A stretch of 64,000 nucleotides of DNA from Cryptomeria japonica (Eukaryota; Streptophyta; Pinopsida; Cupressales; Cupressaceae): positions 569,779,095 through 569,843,094 of the forward strand of contig NC_081405.1 in assembly GCF_030272615.1 (NCBI RefSeq). Direction: 5' to 3'. The translations under genes and the position numbers were made by a program. This document shows, one piece after another, positions 34,501-46,805 of the stretch (positions are counted from its first letter, which is position 1; the number at the start of each line of letters is the position of its first letter). The notes beneath the pieces are model-generated. The model searched no databases, had not been told where the DNA came from, and saw nothing but the letters and a program-made list of their open reading frames with translations.

Positions 34501-34859
34501 AGTGGAGATAAAAGTTAGACCTTCTATTCCTGATAATCTGTACAACTGGCAGATTTTTCAAGATGATGTTGACTTTCTAAACTTATTGCAGTGTGTGGAT
34601 CATTATTAGGCATAGGCTATTAACTTTAATGAATTTGTGGAAAAGATTGATGTGAAAGAAACCTTGTTTGGATAGGAGATCATACAACTAAAATCAAACA
34701 AACTACCAAGAGGTCTGGTTGCATTAGAAAGAACTTTCAATGCACAGGACTAAATAGAAACTAAAGTGATTGCAGCTATAGAAAGTGGTGTTGAACAAGT
34801 TAACTTGGGAAATGAGGAGTCACCAAGTCATGTGTTTTTTGGAAAGAAATTAACCCCTA

Positions 34860-35790
34860 AAATGAAGTAACAATTGATAATATTGCTCAAAAAGTATAGG
34901 TATGTTTTTGTATGGTCATATGATGACCTCAAAGCCTATAGAGAAGATCTTTTCCAGCATGAAATACCCCTTAAACCTAATGCCAAGCCATTTAGACAAA
35001 AATAGAGACCTATAAATCCAACCTTGCTACCTAAGATGAAAGAAAAAATAATAAAAATGAAAGATGCAGGGATAATAGAACCTTGTAGGTATCCCACTTG
35101 GGTTTCAAACCTAGTGCCTGTCAGAAAAAAGAATGGAGATATAAGACTCTCTGTAGACTTCAGGAACTTGAATATATCATCTTTGAAAGATAACTACCCA
35201 TTACCAAATATAGATATCATGTTGCAAAAGGTAACTAGATGTGAACTATTATCTATGATGGATGGATTCTTAGGTTACAACCACGTAAAAGTCAGGGAGG
35301 TTGAGCAATACAAGACAACCTTTACAACACCATGGGATACGTATGTGTATGCAAGGATTCCATTCGGCCCAACTAATGTTGGAGAAACTTTTCAAAGAGC
35401 AATGGATATAGCATTTACAGAGCTAATAGATGTGATAATGGTGGTATATCAGGATGATCTTACTGTTTATTCAAAAAGGGATGAAGACCACTGCAATCAC
35501 CTTGAAAAGATATTCAAAAGGGGTTTAGAATATGAGATCTCTCTTAATCAAAAGAAATGTCATTTTGGAGTTGAGGGAGGAAAGGTCCTAGGACACATAG
35601 TATCCAAGGAGGGAGTAAAAATTGATCTCGAAAGAGTGGCCACAATCAATGAAGTTCCCATTCCAAAAACTATTAAAGTCATTCAGTCATTCCTAGGACA
35701 AATCAACTTTGTCAGGAGATTTATCCTAAACTTTGCAGATATTGTAAAGCCTATAGTGCAGATGTTGAAGAAGGGAGCCAGGATAGATTA
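34860..35790 (+). pseudogene. Reverse transcriptase of element B
   Basis: It is open from 35024 to 35791. It contains GIIEPCRYPTWVSNLVPVRKK, RLSVDFRNLNISSLKDNYPLP, LSMMDGFLGYNHV, TPWDTYVYARIPFGPTNVGETF and VYQDDLTVYSK. The box YQDD keeps both Asp residues. Downstream thumb sequence (FGVEGGKVLGHIVSKEGVKID...FLGQINFVRRFI) is normal. The upstream part is broken by TAG (FRQK then RPINP). Also open to the idea that the Gln in YQDD is a family trait. Confidence 0.9.
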
Positions 35791-36240
35791 GGATCTAGAA
35801 GCATTGGATTCCTTTGTAGTAATCAAAATGGAAATATCTGAGGCACCAGTACTAATATCATTAGATTTTAGCAAACCATTTATGATCTTCTCTTTGCCTC
35901 TTGTCACATGGTAGCAGCAGTATTACTACAAAAAAACCAAAATAGTTGTGAGAAACCCATTACGTACTTCAAAAAATCATTGAGCCCATTTGAGATCAAA
36001 TATGATATAAATGAGAAATAGGCCTCTGCCCTGGTAAGAGCCGTAAAACACTTTAGACCATACTTGGTAGGGGTAAAGATTACAACTTATGTTCCTAATG
36101 CAATAGTGAAATATATTTTCAGACAAACAGAAGTAACAGGAAAAAGATGCAAATGGATCAATCAAATTTAGGAGTTTAGCATTGATCTCAATATTTCACA
36201 AGTCATTAAGGGTCAAGGATTAGCTAAACTCATGGCAAGA
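35791..36240 (+). pseudogene. RT-linked RNase H of element B
   Basis: Follows RT after a TAG at 35789. Recognisable pieces: ASCHMVAAVLLQK, KPITYFKKSLSPFEIKYDINEK, ALVRAVKHFRPYLVG and KRCKWINQI. It occupies the ordinary gypsy position, which makes the domain at 34080-34500 a second, additional RNase H. Confidence 0.75.
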
Positions 36241-37570
36241 GCAGATTCTGAAGCATTTCAAGTAAATGAAGTGGGGCTTGTGGAAGCCAGTTTCAGTATC
36301 GAGCACACAGTATGGTACACAGATGTTGTGTATTATCTTAGGCATATGAAGTGTCCAGACAATATGACTGATAATCAAAAGAGGACCTTGAAGTTGAAAT
36401 TATTAAAATATATGATCATTAATGGCGACTTGTATTGGAAAAACAAAGATGGAATCTTGTTGCTTTGCCTAGATGAATATCAAGCAAAAATAATCTTATA
36501 GGAAATGCATGGTGGGGTATGTGGGGGTCATTTTTTTTCTAAAGAGACTTCTCATAAGATGCGAAGGGATGGATATGATTGGCCATATGTATTCATTGAT
36601 GCCTATACATATGTTAGGAAGTGTGAAGTGTGCTAGAAGTTCTCAGGAAAATTGAAGTATCAGGGGGCTCTCACATTAAGACCTATGCAAGTTGAAGAAC
36701 CTTTTCAGCAATGGGGGATGGATTTCATTGGGGAGATATTAGACAAATCTAGTGGGGGTCATAGGTGGATATTGGTAGCCACCGATTAATTAACCAAATG
36801 GTTAGAAGAAATTTCTACTAAGTAGGCTACTAGCAAAGTAGTCATCCAATTCATGGTGGAAAACATCATTACCAGATATGGTGTCCGTGCTAGAATTATT
36901 GTTGATAATGGAATGTGCTTCAGATCTGGGGAATTCAACACCTTCTGTGAGGAGTATGGCATCAAAATATCCCAGTCATGTCCATTTCATCCCTAAGGTA
37001 ATGGGCAGGCTGAATCCATCAATAAAAATATCCTCAAGATCATCAAAAAGATGCTAGGACAAAATAAAAAGGGATGGGATTCAAAATTGAGTCTTGCACT
37101 TTGGTTTGATAGAATAACTATCAAGAAGTCCACAAGAAAATCTCTATTTGAATTATTTTATGGCAAGAAAGCTAGAATTATGTTGGATAATCTTCTACTT
37201 GTCCACATATTTATGATATAAGAAGGAATTGATGTGGAAGATCCTTTGTAGGAGAGGTTGATTCAGCTCGTAGAGCTTGATGAGATCAGAATGGAAGCCC
37301 AAAAGTAGAATGTTAAGGCACAAATTCAAATGAAAAAGTTATATGACAAAAGGGTGACAAATAGGAAGTTTGAGATAGATGATTGGGTCCTAATGTGGGA
37401 TGCCAAAAACAAGGACAAAGTTAAGCATAGAAAGTTTGAGGCCCTTTGGCTTGGGCCATATGTGATTATGGAGAAAGTAGGGGAGAATGCATATTACATA
37501 TAGAGTGCTATAGGAGATAATCAGGAACTGCCAGTACATGGATAGTACCTAAAGAGATTATTCTCTTAAA
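36241..37570 (+). pseudogene. Integrase of element B
   Basis: Zinc finger: EMHGGVCGGHFFSK...YVRKCEVC. Core: QWGMDFIGEI (D), ARIIVDNGMCFRSGEF (D), HP.GNGQAESINKNILK (E), spanning about 36700-37050. C-terminal: MKKLYDKRVTNRKFEIDDWVLMWD and LGPYVIMEKVGENAYYI (GPY-type motif), with no chromodomain. About ten stops, mostly TAG, interrupt it. 37571-37711 to the LTR contains no gene and no clear polypurine tract. Confidence 0.88.
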
Positions 37571-37711
37571 ATATTATTCCATGTATAGTAGATTAGGATT
37601 CATTTTCCATTGTATATACCGCCAACCACTATTAGTAGGTCCCTATTCACCAGAGACTCCAGGCCCTTGAAGGTATCTGTGACATACCTTATCCCCAGTC
37701 AGAGCCACTAT

Positions 37712-39744
37712 TGAGCATCAGATTTTTAAAAATGTAAAAAATCCATAGTTTTATTAGGAGTTAAGATTATTTTCAAAAGATTAATAAAAGGATAAATATG
37801 TGCTTTATAATTTCAATAGAAACCATAGAAATTCCACCGATAACAAAAAACCCCTAAGACATCATTTGAACTAATGTTGTCGGTAATAGGTGTGCATCCT
37901 TCACCGAAAAACCCAGTCTGACCAAAATAACTCTATCGAAGAGGCTTACCATTATCCTATCGATAAAGTGACTTATCAAACAAACCTTGCTTGCGATGGA
38001 CCTCCAAAAGGATTCACCGAACATATTAGTTCCATCAACATAAAGTACACCGAGGAAATCAAAAGTGGTCCCATTGATAAAATAAAGAAGTTTCATAGAA
38101 ATTACAATATCGATGAGACATGTGAACAACTCACCAAGGGAAGAAGTTTGGCTAAAAGAGTAATATCGAAGGAACCAATAGATATGTTATTGACGAAGCT
38201 ATTTCGAGAAAAGGAGCATATCGAAGAGGCACAAAATTTGTTGACGGAAGATATCTTTCTCATCGAATATTAAAGGATTGATGAAAATGAGAGATTTCCA
38301 TTGATGACTTGTTATTGAGTGAACATAAAGAGTCGAAGGAGAATATTGTTGTTTTACCAAAAGGGGAAATTTCATCGATGCTAGTATGAATGCCGGATAA
38401 TGAAGAACTGTTGTGATGAAATTCTAACATCAAGAAAGCAATGGAGGGACTTAGCAATAAAAGGATTTTCATCGAAAAGGAAGATTTCAATGAATTAATA
38501 AAACATTATACCAACATGAACACTTATAGCGAGGCTTCGATGAAATAAAGATATCGATGAGACCAAGAGAATTGTCAGTGATGATGTCAATGGAATATGG
38601 TGTTTCGAGGAGACATAAGATAAAGCCATCGAGACATATGATTTCATTGAACTACAGCATGGGTGTAAGGTTGAATAAGCATCGGTGAAAAATTCAAAGC
38701 ACTGCTAGACAAGTGATTACTCATTTCCATGAAGATCAATAATCATCTTGGCATGCTTAATCTTTTTTTATTAAGCAATTATAATCAAGTTATTAATGAT
38801 GAAGAGACATGAATTCTCATAGAATAGGTGTTGCTCGTTTATTTATATGAACATATTTTGGAAAACACTATTAGAATATTAGAGACGTGACATATACTAT
38901 AGCCTTTGGCATACTATTATACCATTTTGAAGCTTTAATAGAATCGGTCATTTTCTTCTACATATGTGTTGTAGATTATCTCATTTTCTATAGGTAGTTG
39001 TTTGTGATATTATCTAAGGGAGATAAGGTTATTTATATTATTACAGTGAAGTTTATGTTTCTATGTTATAAATTTAGATTAGAAAGATCTACTCATGGAT
39101 TGTAATCATTCCTTGTAGTTCTTCCTTGAATGGTCCCTTAAGGTTAGGGTTAAATTCATTTAGGTGGTTTATAATATAAACATTTAGCAGATCTCATAAG
39201 AAACAATAACTGATAGATTTACCAAAGGGGTAAGGTTTAAAAATTGTCTCAAAAATCATACATTAAGTCTTAGAGAAATATAAGACTCTGTAGCCCAAAC
39301 AACAAAGAAGGCACTGGTCATCCATAAACCATAATTATCATTATATGAACACACCTTTACATTAAAGAAATAGGGATTAGCTGAGTAATAAGTATAGAGT
39401 TAGTTAGTAATAGTGTACATATATAGGAATTTTGAGCACAAAGATCGAATAGCTTCCATAAATACAATCTTAAACTCATCTAAAAGACATCTATTCCAAG
39501 AACCTTTGTCATTCTGAGATAGGGATCATTTAGATCAAAATAATCAATCTGATATAAAAAGCATTAGTTATCAAAAGCCACTAGTGAATCGGTATACCCA
39601 CCTAGGTCTTGCAGAGCCTAGAGTGAGAGAGTTAGTAACCAAATAGGTTCACTCTATAAGTTGGCCAATTCAAATTGGAGGGTTTGATAATAGGAGTTGG
39701 AATTTTCTTAAAACGTATCCAATCTGTTGATTTGAGGTCCAACA
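37712..39744 (+). repeat. 3' LTR of element B
   Basis: It starts TGAGCATCAGAT and ends GGTCCAACA. It pairs with 12860-14909. Homology to the left copy is continuous, with roughly 10% or more differences. The better-preserved copy of the LTR reading frame lies inside it. Confidence 0.88.
37890..38562 (+). CDS. Reading frame inside the LTR of B (unknown protein)
   Basis: An open frame at 37890-38273 encodes 127 residues of ordinary composition (SIEEAYHYPIDKVTYQ..., SINIKYTEEIKSG, NIDETCEQLTKGRSLAKRVISKEPIDMLL). After a frame change, coding-like sequence resumes (HKESKENIVVLPKGEISSMLV, IKKAMEGLSNKRIFIEKEDFNELIKHYTNMN) to about 38560. The 5' LTR holds the same frame with stops. No domain is recognised. 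It may be a captured or LTR-encoded accessory protein, or chance openness in sequence rich in GAT/GAA words; I favour the former weakly. Confidence 0.4.
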
Positions 39745-41205
39745 TTATATTTGATAATTTAATAGCGTTTATCCAAATACATCACTTTCTCATGGATATG
39801 ACTCAAAATAATCATAACTCATTTCGTCTTATAGGTAAATTCAAGAAATTACATCCAAATATTAAATCCTAATGTTGGGATATTATTATATTCTTCCTTG
39901 AAAGTAATTAAATCTTCTTTAGTCCTCTCATCTCATATGTCATCAAATTTTGAGTGACTTGCATGTTTTATCTTAGCATGAATGTATGCCCTCACATCAT
40001 TTGTATACACATTCAATCAAAACTTTAAAAAATGCTCCATGTCTTTATCTCACACCATCACCATGATAGAATATGAATTAAAAGTAGGTCATGGATTTAG
40101 CTTAGTTTCAACTATAATCGAATTATCCATTTCACATTATTGACACTTTACATTGAAACTGGGATTTGCGAGAAAAACACTTCAAACACACTAATCACAC
40201 ATAAAGTCTCTTTGCACGCAAGAGCTTTCAAAATAGAAAGTTCACAAGTGATTAAAATGAACTCAACACCCCACTTTATTCATTGCATCCACCAACTAGG
40301 AATGTACAGAATCATATTGGGCCATAAAGGCCCTTAAGTGGCAATGAAAAATAGAAAAATAGAGTTAGGAAACTTGATGCAAAAATTTGAATAAGTTACC
40401 AACATTATTTCGAAAATATGTAAGAATAGAATCTCTAGGAAATTGAATGTAGTTTTTCAGATACTAGTTGTTTTTTAAAAATAAAAAAATCTATTTGATG
40501 AAAATCTAAAATTTCAATGCAATAGTACTAAAATTTCAGGAAAAAGATAAGAAGCACGTGTCTGTCTGACCACCCTAATCAAAATCAAATCATAATTTTT
40601 TTTATAATGTTTTACATATAAGTAAAAGACTCGTGTCTGGATGTGACACATACTTTTTTGTATTTTTTTTTGAAATAAATAATTAAATATGATTTTTTTA
40701 CTAAATTTTTTTAAAAATATTAAAAACTCGTATGCCTGACCACCATAACCTTATCAAAACTTTACGAAGTTCATTTTTGCTTTTTATAATCCTATAGTAG
40801 ATGAAATATAGAATGTGATGCATGTTTTAGATTCAAATAATGTGATACCATTTGAAAGTTATAGATATTTTTCAATCAGCCTATCAATTAGAACCTTAGT
40901 CAAGATATCACCACTTTTTGGCCCCTCATTTTCCTGCACATACCCAAGTAGGGTCATACAAATATCAATGTATTTTACCATTATAGTTCATAAAGTTGAT
41001 ACTTTAATTTTATCATTTTTCAAAAGCAACATTGTGGACCAATTGAACCATCTAGAAACCTTTTAAAATAAATTCATATCTTCTTGTATGTTGAAAACAA
41101 CTCAATATCCAAACTGCAATGGGATCATAAGATCTTCATTTCACTCTCCCCCTTAAACAATGCATAGTGTCTAGTTACTAGAAAATAAATCTGCACCAAC
41201 TAAGG
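39745..41205. other. Unassigned AT-rich sequence
   Basis: There is no supported gene. I could not match it to the upstream gag of X, although B interrupts X at 12859, so the right junction of B may be rearranged. Short open frames here are unconvincing. Confidence 0.5.
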
Positions 41206-42253
41206 GTGTGGACCCATCCTCACTCTATTCTTACACCTTTTCTTCAAATTTGTTCACCCATGCATCTTATCATTTTCTTCTTCAACATCAATTTTCTTTA
41301 CCAGATCAATAGACTTCTTATTTCTTCCCCTACAGAATCTGGCAATATGTCTAATTTTATTGCAATTATAACAACTCAGACCTTGTTCTAGACCATTACC
41401 ATTCATCCTTACATTTTTATTTCCTTTAACACTTAGACCATTCCTTCTTATATTCGAGCTACACTTAGTATCCTTGTGCCCAAAATTGTTACATGCATAA
41501 CAATATCCATTGAATGATTGAAAATTTATACCATAGCCAATATTCACATATCCATTCCATAATATCCTGGTTCTACACTCATTTTCCTTATGTCCAAACT
41601 TATTTTATGTATATCATTGACCATTGAATGACTTAGATCTGATCTGCTTCTATATTCACTATCTTTATGTCTAAATATCTAGTATGAAAAATAGTTACCA
41701 TTAAAGTTTGGTGAATACTTGGTTTGAGAAGGGATTGTCCTTTTGTAAATCCTCTTGTTCTAGACTGGAATGAAACCTTGTTGTCATTTGCTAGTCTTTC
41801 AATACATTCTTGAACATTTCCTTTCCTTTGTCTCCTTTATTGAACCTCTTATAACTTTCACCATTTTCAAATCCAAGTACACCTTTATCGTTCTTTTTCT
41901 TCTAAGCACCAAGAATCATGTGCATCAAGTACTTTGCTTCCACAATTAAGCTTCAAACCTTTATTAATCTATTATTTCACCTCTTTCAAATCTTTCCTTA
42001 GCATATCTATGTCTTCCTCAAGTTTGACACATTCTCTAAATTTGTCATGTAGCTTTGTTTCAAGATCATCAATATCATTTCTTCCTTCATCAAGAAGCTT
42101 TCTCGGATAGGTGATCTTCACTTTAGCTTTCTTGCACTTATTTTTTCTTTCGTCTAGATTTTCTAGAGCTTGTCTTAATTCTCCATCCATATCTACCACA
42201 ACATAAACATCCCATTCATTTTTTTCCATAGCATCCATATCAAAAGAGAACAT
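41206..42253 (-). pseudogene. gag of element Y (copia-type, four zinc knuckles)
   Basis: On the - strand the gene starts MFSFDMDAMEKNEW at 42253. A lysine/glutamate coiled coil follows (LENLDERKNKCKKAK, LETKLHDKFRECVKLEEDIDML), then degenerate modules, then two intact knuckles: CYACNNFGHKDTKC and CYNCNKIRHIARFC (about 41500 and 41350). Both are CX2CX4HX4C. The primer site and 5' LTR lie just upstream on the same strand. A frame change lies near 41970. The sequence after gag (below 41206) has no pol that I can recognise. Confidence 0.78.
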
Positions 42254-42308
42254 AATGTTTAGAAAAGTGAATGTACCTTATGTATTTGGCTATAATTTCA
42301 AGAATATT

Positions 42309-42320
42309 GCTCTAATACCA
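42309..42320 (-). promoter_or_regulatory. Primer-binding site of Y (initiator Met tRNA)
   Basis: The - strand reads TGGTATTAGAGC, two bases from the LTR end, and one base from the canonical copia site. It fixes the orientation of Y. Confidence 0.82.
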
Positions 42321-42322
42321 AT

Positions 42323-43007
42323 TGATTAACACTATAGGATATTAAGGGGGGGTCAATTAGAATATATAGTAAATATTAATTGATTAATCCTTTTATTTAT
42401 CATTCATTCCATCCACCATAAGCATATAAGTAAATAACTAAAAATCAAAAGACCATTCACACATGGACACCAAGATTTTTACGCAGATAACCTAAACTAG
42501 AAAAAACCCATGGTGAGAATCACACTCACAATATATATATATGAAACTCTTTACAAAGTTTAGGCCAAAGGACAGGGAGCTTACTTCTTTTAGAAAAACT
42601 TGTAGGCTGAGGCATACAACCTTAAGGCAAGATATAGTAATGACTTGTACACACTAAAGATCACTTCTTTAGGGAAATATACAATTGAACTGATACAATT
42701 AATCTCTAATTACCCAAATGCTGATAATAGTTTATAGTTTAATACACATCAAAATTGTATTCATTTCTAATCTCCTAAATCTCTAAACCTCTATTTCACT
42801 TTATATTCACTTCACATCACTCGCACAATTGATTGATTCATCTACACAATTTTTCTACCCTTTATATACCATCTACAACTTCAACAACATTAATTAGGTG
42901 GGATAAACTAGATGTAACATTTATAAGCATAGAAATTGACCATAAACATAATCTCCAATATAAATACAAAATGACAATAAAATCTGTGTCGGATCACACC
43001 ATGTTAG
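42323..43007 (-). repeat. 5' LTR of Y, internal-side part
   Basis: On the + strand it begins TGATTAACACTATAGGATATTAAGGGGGGGTC, which is homologous in layout to the pyrimidine tract plus terminal words of the other copia LTRs here. It is cut at 43007 by element C and continues at 49612. Confidence 0.7.
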
Positions 43008-44068
43008 TGTTGGTATTTGGGTATGGTTTTGTCATTGATGTCAACACCTGCTAAATACACCTACTTTGGAGATCCAACAACATTCACTAGCAAACAGTAA
43101 ACTATGCAAACAGTTATCGGTATATATTCAACCGGTAGGATATAATGTTCACCGGTACCTGAAATGACATAGAAGACACTTGGTAATGTCAAAGACATCA
43201 TGTGGACACTTTACTTTGAAGTAATAATCATTGGTATATTCTTATTTGCATATTTGCTTTTACCGGCAAATAGGTCCAGGTTATCTAGGGTTACACCGGC
43301 AGGTTTATCTTTTCCGGATCAGCATGGCACACTATGGAGATGATTTATTATTGTTGTAAATGCATCAAGATGACATGTTCAATCGGTTATTGCATGGTAT
43401 ATTGTATTATTTGTAAAATGTTTTTATTGTAATATCTTGTAGAGCCGACCTACTAAAATTGGTCTTAGGGTATGGTATAAATGTAAGATCTTATTTGTAA
43501 GATCAAGTGTGGAATGCGAAAAAAATTTAAGGAAAGGTATATGCGAGATCAAATAGAGATATACATGAAGACATCATTTGAAGGTGAAGTTAGGTTTTTG
43601 TAGAAGCATATCAGCATTAGACTGGTACTGAATCCAGCATATGAAGATGCTATTTTGTGCAGTATATTCTCATTGGATTTAACCATCAAACTGTAGTCAG
43701 TGTGACTCCCATTTGTGATTGAGCAGTGAGCTCTAGGCTGTTGGCCTTTCTGCATGTGCAGACCCCTCTTTGTACACTTACTATCTGTAGTAGTATCATC
43801 TAATTGTGGGTAAGGTTTCCCACCATGGTTTTTCCCCTTACAGGGTTTCCACATACAAATATTGGTGTCATGTGTTGTGGATGACTTTGTGCTTATGTTT
43901 CATGCATTAATTCTTACCGGTACTATAATTTTCTGTTAACATTGTTTACCGGCATACTTAACTGTCTTACCGGTATTAAGCATTAAGTTGGTTAATAAGT
44001 TTTTGGTTTGAATTTATTAGACAACTGATTCACCCCCCCCCCCCTCTCAGTTGTCTCTGGGACCTACA
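43008..44068 (+). repeat. 5' LTR of element C
   Basis: Contains numerous CCGGTA/ACCGGT words, a TATA box (GGTATAAATG) at 43476-43482, a palindromic AAGATCTTATTTGTAAGATC just after it, and a run of 12 C before TCTCAG near the 3' end. It ends CCTACA, followed by the primer site. Confidence 0.93.
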
Positions 44069-44070
44069 AT

Positions 44071-44082
44071 TGGTATCAGAGC
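44071..44082 (+). promoter_or_regulatory. Primer-binding site of C (initiator Met tRNA)
   Basis: TGGTATCAGAGC, the exact canonical plant copia primer site, two bases after the LTR. Confidence 0.95.
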
Positions 44083-44125
44083 CTAGTCCTCTTTTTGCAG
44101 AAGTTTAACAACTTGAGGAGATCCA

Positions 44126-46805
44126 ATGTCTACTAATTATTTCAGAAACGATAGTCCTAAACTAGATGGAACCAACTATGGGATATGGAAAATCAGAATG
44201 GAGACACATCTGAATTGCATTGGTAAAGACATCTGGGAAGTTACTAAGAATGGTTATACTGCTACTATAGCTAGTCAGACTACTCCCATTACTTTAGCTA
44301 AAGATGAAGAAAATGATTGCAAAGCAAGAGAAGCACTTTTGAGTGCATTATCAGATAGATCCACTACAAAAGCTATTTGGGATCATTTGGAAACACTGAA
44401 TGAAGGGGATTCCACAGTCAAAATTGCAAAACTTGAAAGCTTTCGAGTCAGGTATGAACATTTAAAAATGGAAGAAGATGAAAGGATTTCTGCTTTTATG
44501 GAAAGAGTAAATGAAATTTTTTTGGGTATCAAATGTTGTGGAGGAACCTTGAGTTAAGATGAGATTGTTTCAAAAATCTTAAGAGGTTTGCCACCGGCAT
44601 ACAAAATGAAGGTTACTGCTATAAATGAGTTGAGAACAATGCCTAATACATCAGTAACTAGGGATACATTGATTGGAAAACTTTCAGCTTTTGAAATTGA
44701 GGAATTTGGTCCTGTTGCTACTATAAAAACTAGTTTGGCCTTCAAAGCATCAACATCATCTGCTCCATCTTTCAACAAATCAGATTGGAGAGCCTTTTAT
44801 GCAAGAGAACTTGAAGCACTATTTGCAAGAAAAATGCCAAAAGGTCTGATTGGAAGTAAGTATGAAGGTAAAGCACCCTTTAAATGTTTCAATTGCAATA
44901 AGATTGGTCATATGGCTTCAAGATGCCCTGAAAGACATGCTAGATTAAGAGAAGAAGCTAGAAGGACATACATACCTAATCCTAAATATCAGAGATACAA
45001 ATTTAAGAAAAACAAAGATAAATCTTGTTACATTGCTGATGAAGGTGTGACTGATGATTCTAATGAGGATCCAGTAGACAATGGATGGGTCTTTGTTGCT
45101 ATAACAGAAGATCAACCGGTACCTATTGCTCAACCGGTAGAACAAGCCCTAGCAGCTAAAGTTGAATCAAAGGATGAATGGATTATTGACTCAGGATGCT
45201 CACATCACATGACTAGAGACAAAGGTAAATTCTTGAACTTTCAAGAATACAATGGAGGTTTAGTAAGATTCAGAGATGACAAAGCCTGTTCAATCAAAGG
45301 TAAGGGTTCAATATCTCTTGATGGTAAACATAACACTGACAATGTCTACTATGTTGAAGGATTAAAACATAATCTTTTAAGTGTCGGTCAATTAGTTGAG
45401 AAAGGTTTTCAGTTACAATTTAAAAATGGAAAATGCAAAATCATGAATAGAACTGGTTTGGAGATTGCAACCGGTAATCAGACTAGAGGTAATATCTTTC
45501 ATTTGAATAACAATGAAAAGGAATGTTTAATTGCTCATATAGATGAAAGTTGGCTATGGCATAAAAGACTATGTCATGTAAATTTTGATTGCATGGTAAA
45601 AATCAGTACTTCTAAGGCAGTTAGAGATCTACCTAAAATTGTAAAACCTCAGAATACAATTTGCAAGGAATGTCAATTTGGAAAATAGGTTAGAGCTAGT
45701 TTCAAAAGTATTCCAGAAAAATCCAATAATGCTCTTGATTTAATTCACATTGATTTATGTGGTCCAGCTAGAACTAAAATCTTACAAGGTGATAGATATT
45801 TCATGCTAATTATTGATGATTATTCTAGAATGTGTTGGGTTACTTTTCTCACTGAAAAATCAGAAGCACTTGGGAAGTTCAAACTATTCAAAGCAATGGT
45901 TGAAAATGAAACCGGTAAGAAAATTAAATGTTTAAGATTAGATCAAGGAGGAGAATTCACATCTAGAGATTTTAATACCTTTTGTGAAGTAAATGGAATC
46001 AAAAGACAATTATCAGCACCTCGGACACCACAACAGAATGGAGTTGTTGAAAGGAAAAACAGAACTATTTTGGATGCAGCAAGAAGTATGTTATCAAAAG
46101 CAAATCTACCACGTGTACTGGAGAGAGGCAATAAGCACTGTTGTCTATACATTCAACAAAGTTTACATCAAAGGTGAAACCGGTAAGACGCCTCATGAAC
46201 TATGGTTTGGTAGTACTCCTACTCTTAAGTATTTCAGAATTTTTGGAAGTAAATGTTATATTAGAAGAGATTAGTATATTGGCAAGTTTGATCCTAGAAG
46301 TGATGAAGGAATATTTCTTGGTTATTCTTCTAAGAGTAAAGCATATAGATGTTTTAGTAAAAGATTACAAAAAATTGTTGAGAGTACAAATGTAAAGATT
46401 GATGAACAATTCAGAGGAACTTCAAGGTATATAGACTCTGAACCGGTAACAGAAATTATGACAAATGAACCAACAGTAAATCCACCAGTACAGAATGATG
46501 ATCCAGTTACTTCGGCATCATCAGAGGATTCCACAGTAATTGAAGAGCAACCACAAACTAAGACACCCCGGTATGTAAGACTGAATCATTCTGAAGATCA
46601 AATAATTGGAAGCAAATTTAAAGGAGTCATGACAAGAGGAAGATTGGAAAATGAAGAGGTATGTCTTATTTCTCAAATTGAACCATTATCTATCAATGAG
46701 GCATGTGAAGATAAATTTTGGATTAAAGCTACGGAAGAAGAATTAGGACAAATTAAGAAAAATAATACTTGGACATTAGTTCCCTGGCCTAAAAAAAAAA
46801 TGTAA
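44126..46805 (+). pseudogene. gag-protease-integrase of element C
   Basis: Gag starts MSTNYFRNDSPKLDG with a UBN2-type domain (MEEDERISAFMERVNEI). A zinc knuckle CFNCNKIGHMASRC lies at about 44888. The protease site WIIDSGCSHHMT (45180) precedes the pre-integrase HHCC region (WHKRLCHVNF...CKECQFGK). The integrase core has IDLCGP (D), RLDQGGEF (D) and QNGVVERKNRTILDAARSM (E). Stops: 44555-44557 (TAA), 45686-45688 (TAG), 46272-46274 (TAG). Frame shifts: about 46110 and in the A10 run at 46791-46800. Confidence 0.93.

Larger units (their letters stand above)
12860..39744 (+). mobile_element. Element B: Ty3/gypsy (Tat-like) element split by E
   Basis: LTRs of 2.05 and 2.03 kb bound 8.6 kb of own internal sequence, interrupted by the 16.1 kb element E. 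Domain order on the + strand is gag, protease, RNase H, RT, RNase H, integrase. There is a GPY-type motif and no chromodomain. The primer site matches Arg tRNA, as in Ogre/Tat elements. LTR copies differ by roughly one base in nine over the first 300 bp (by eye), so B is older than E, as nesting requires. No matching target duplication is visible (TCTAT on the left, TTATA on the right). Confidence 0.88.
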
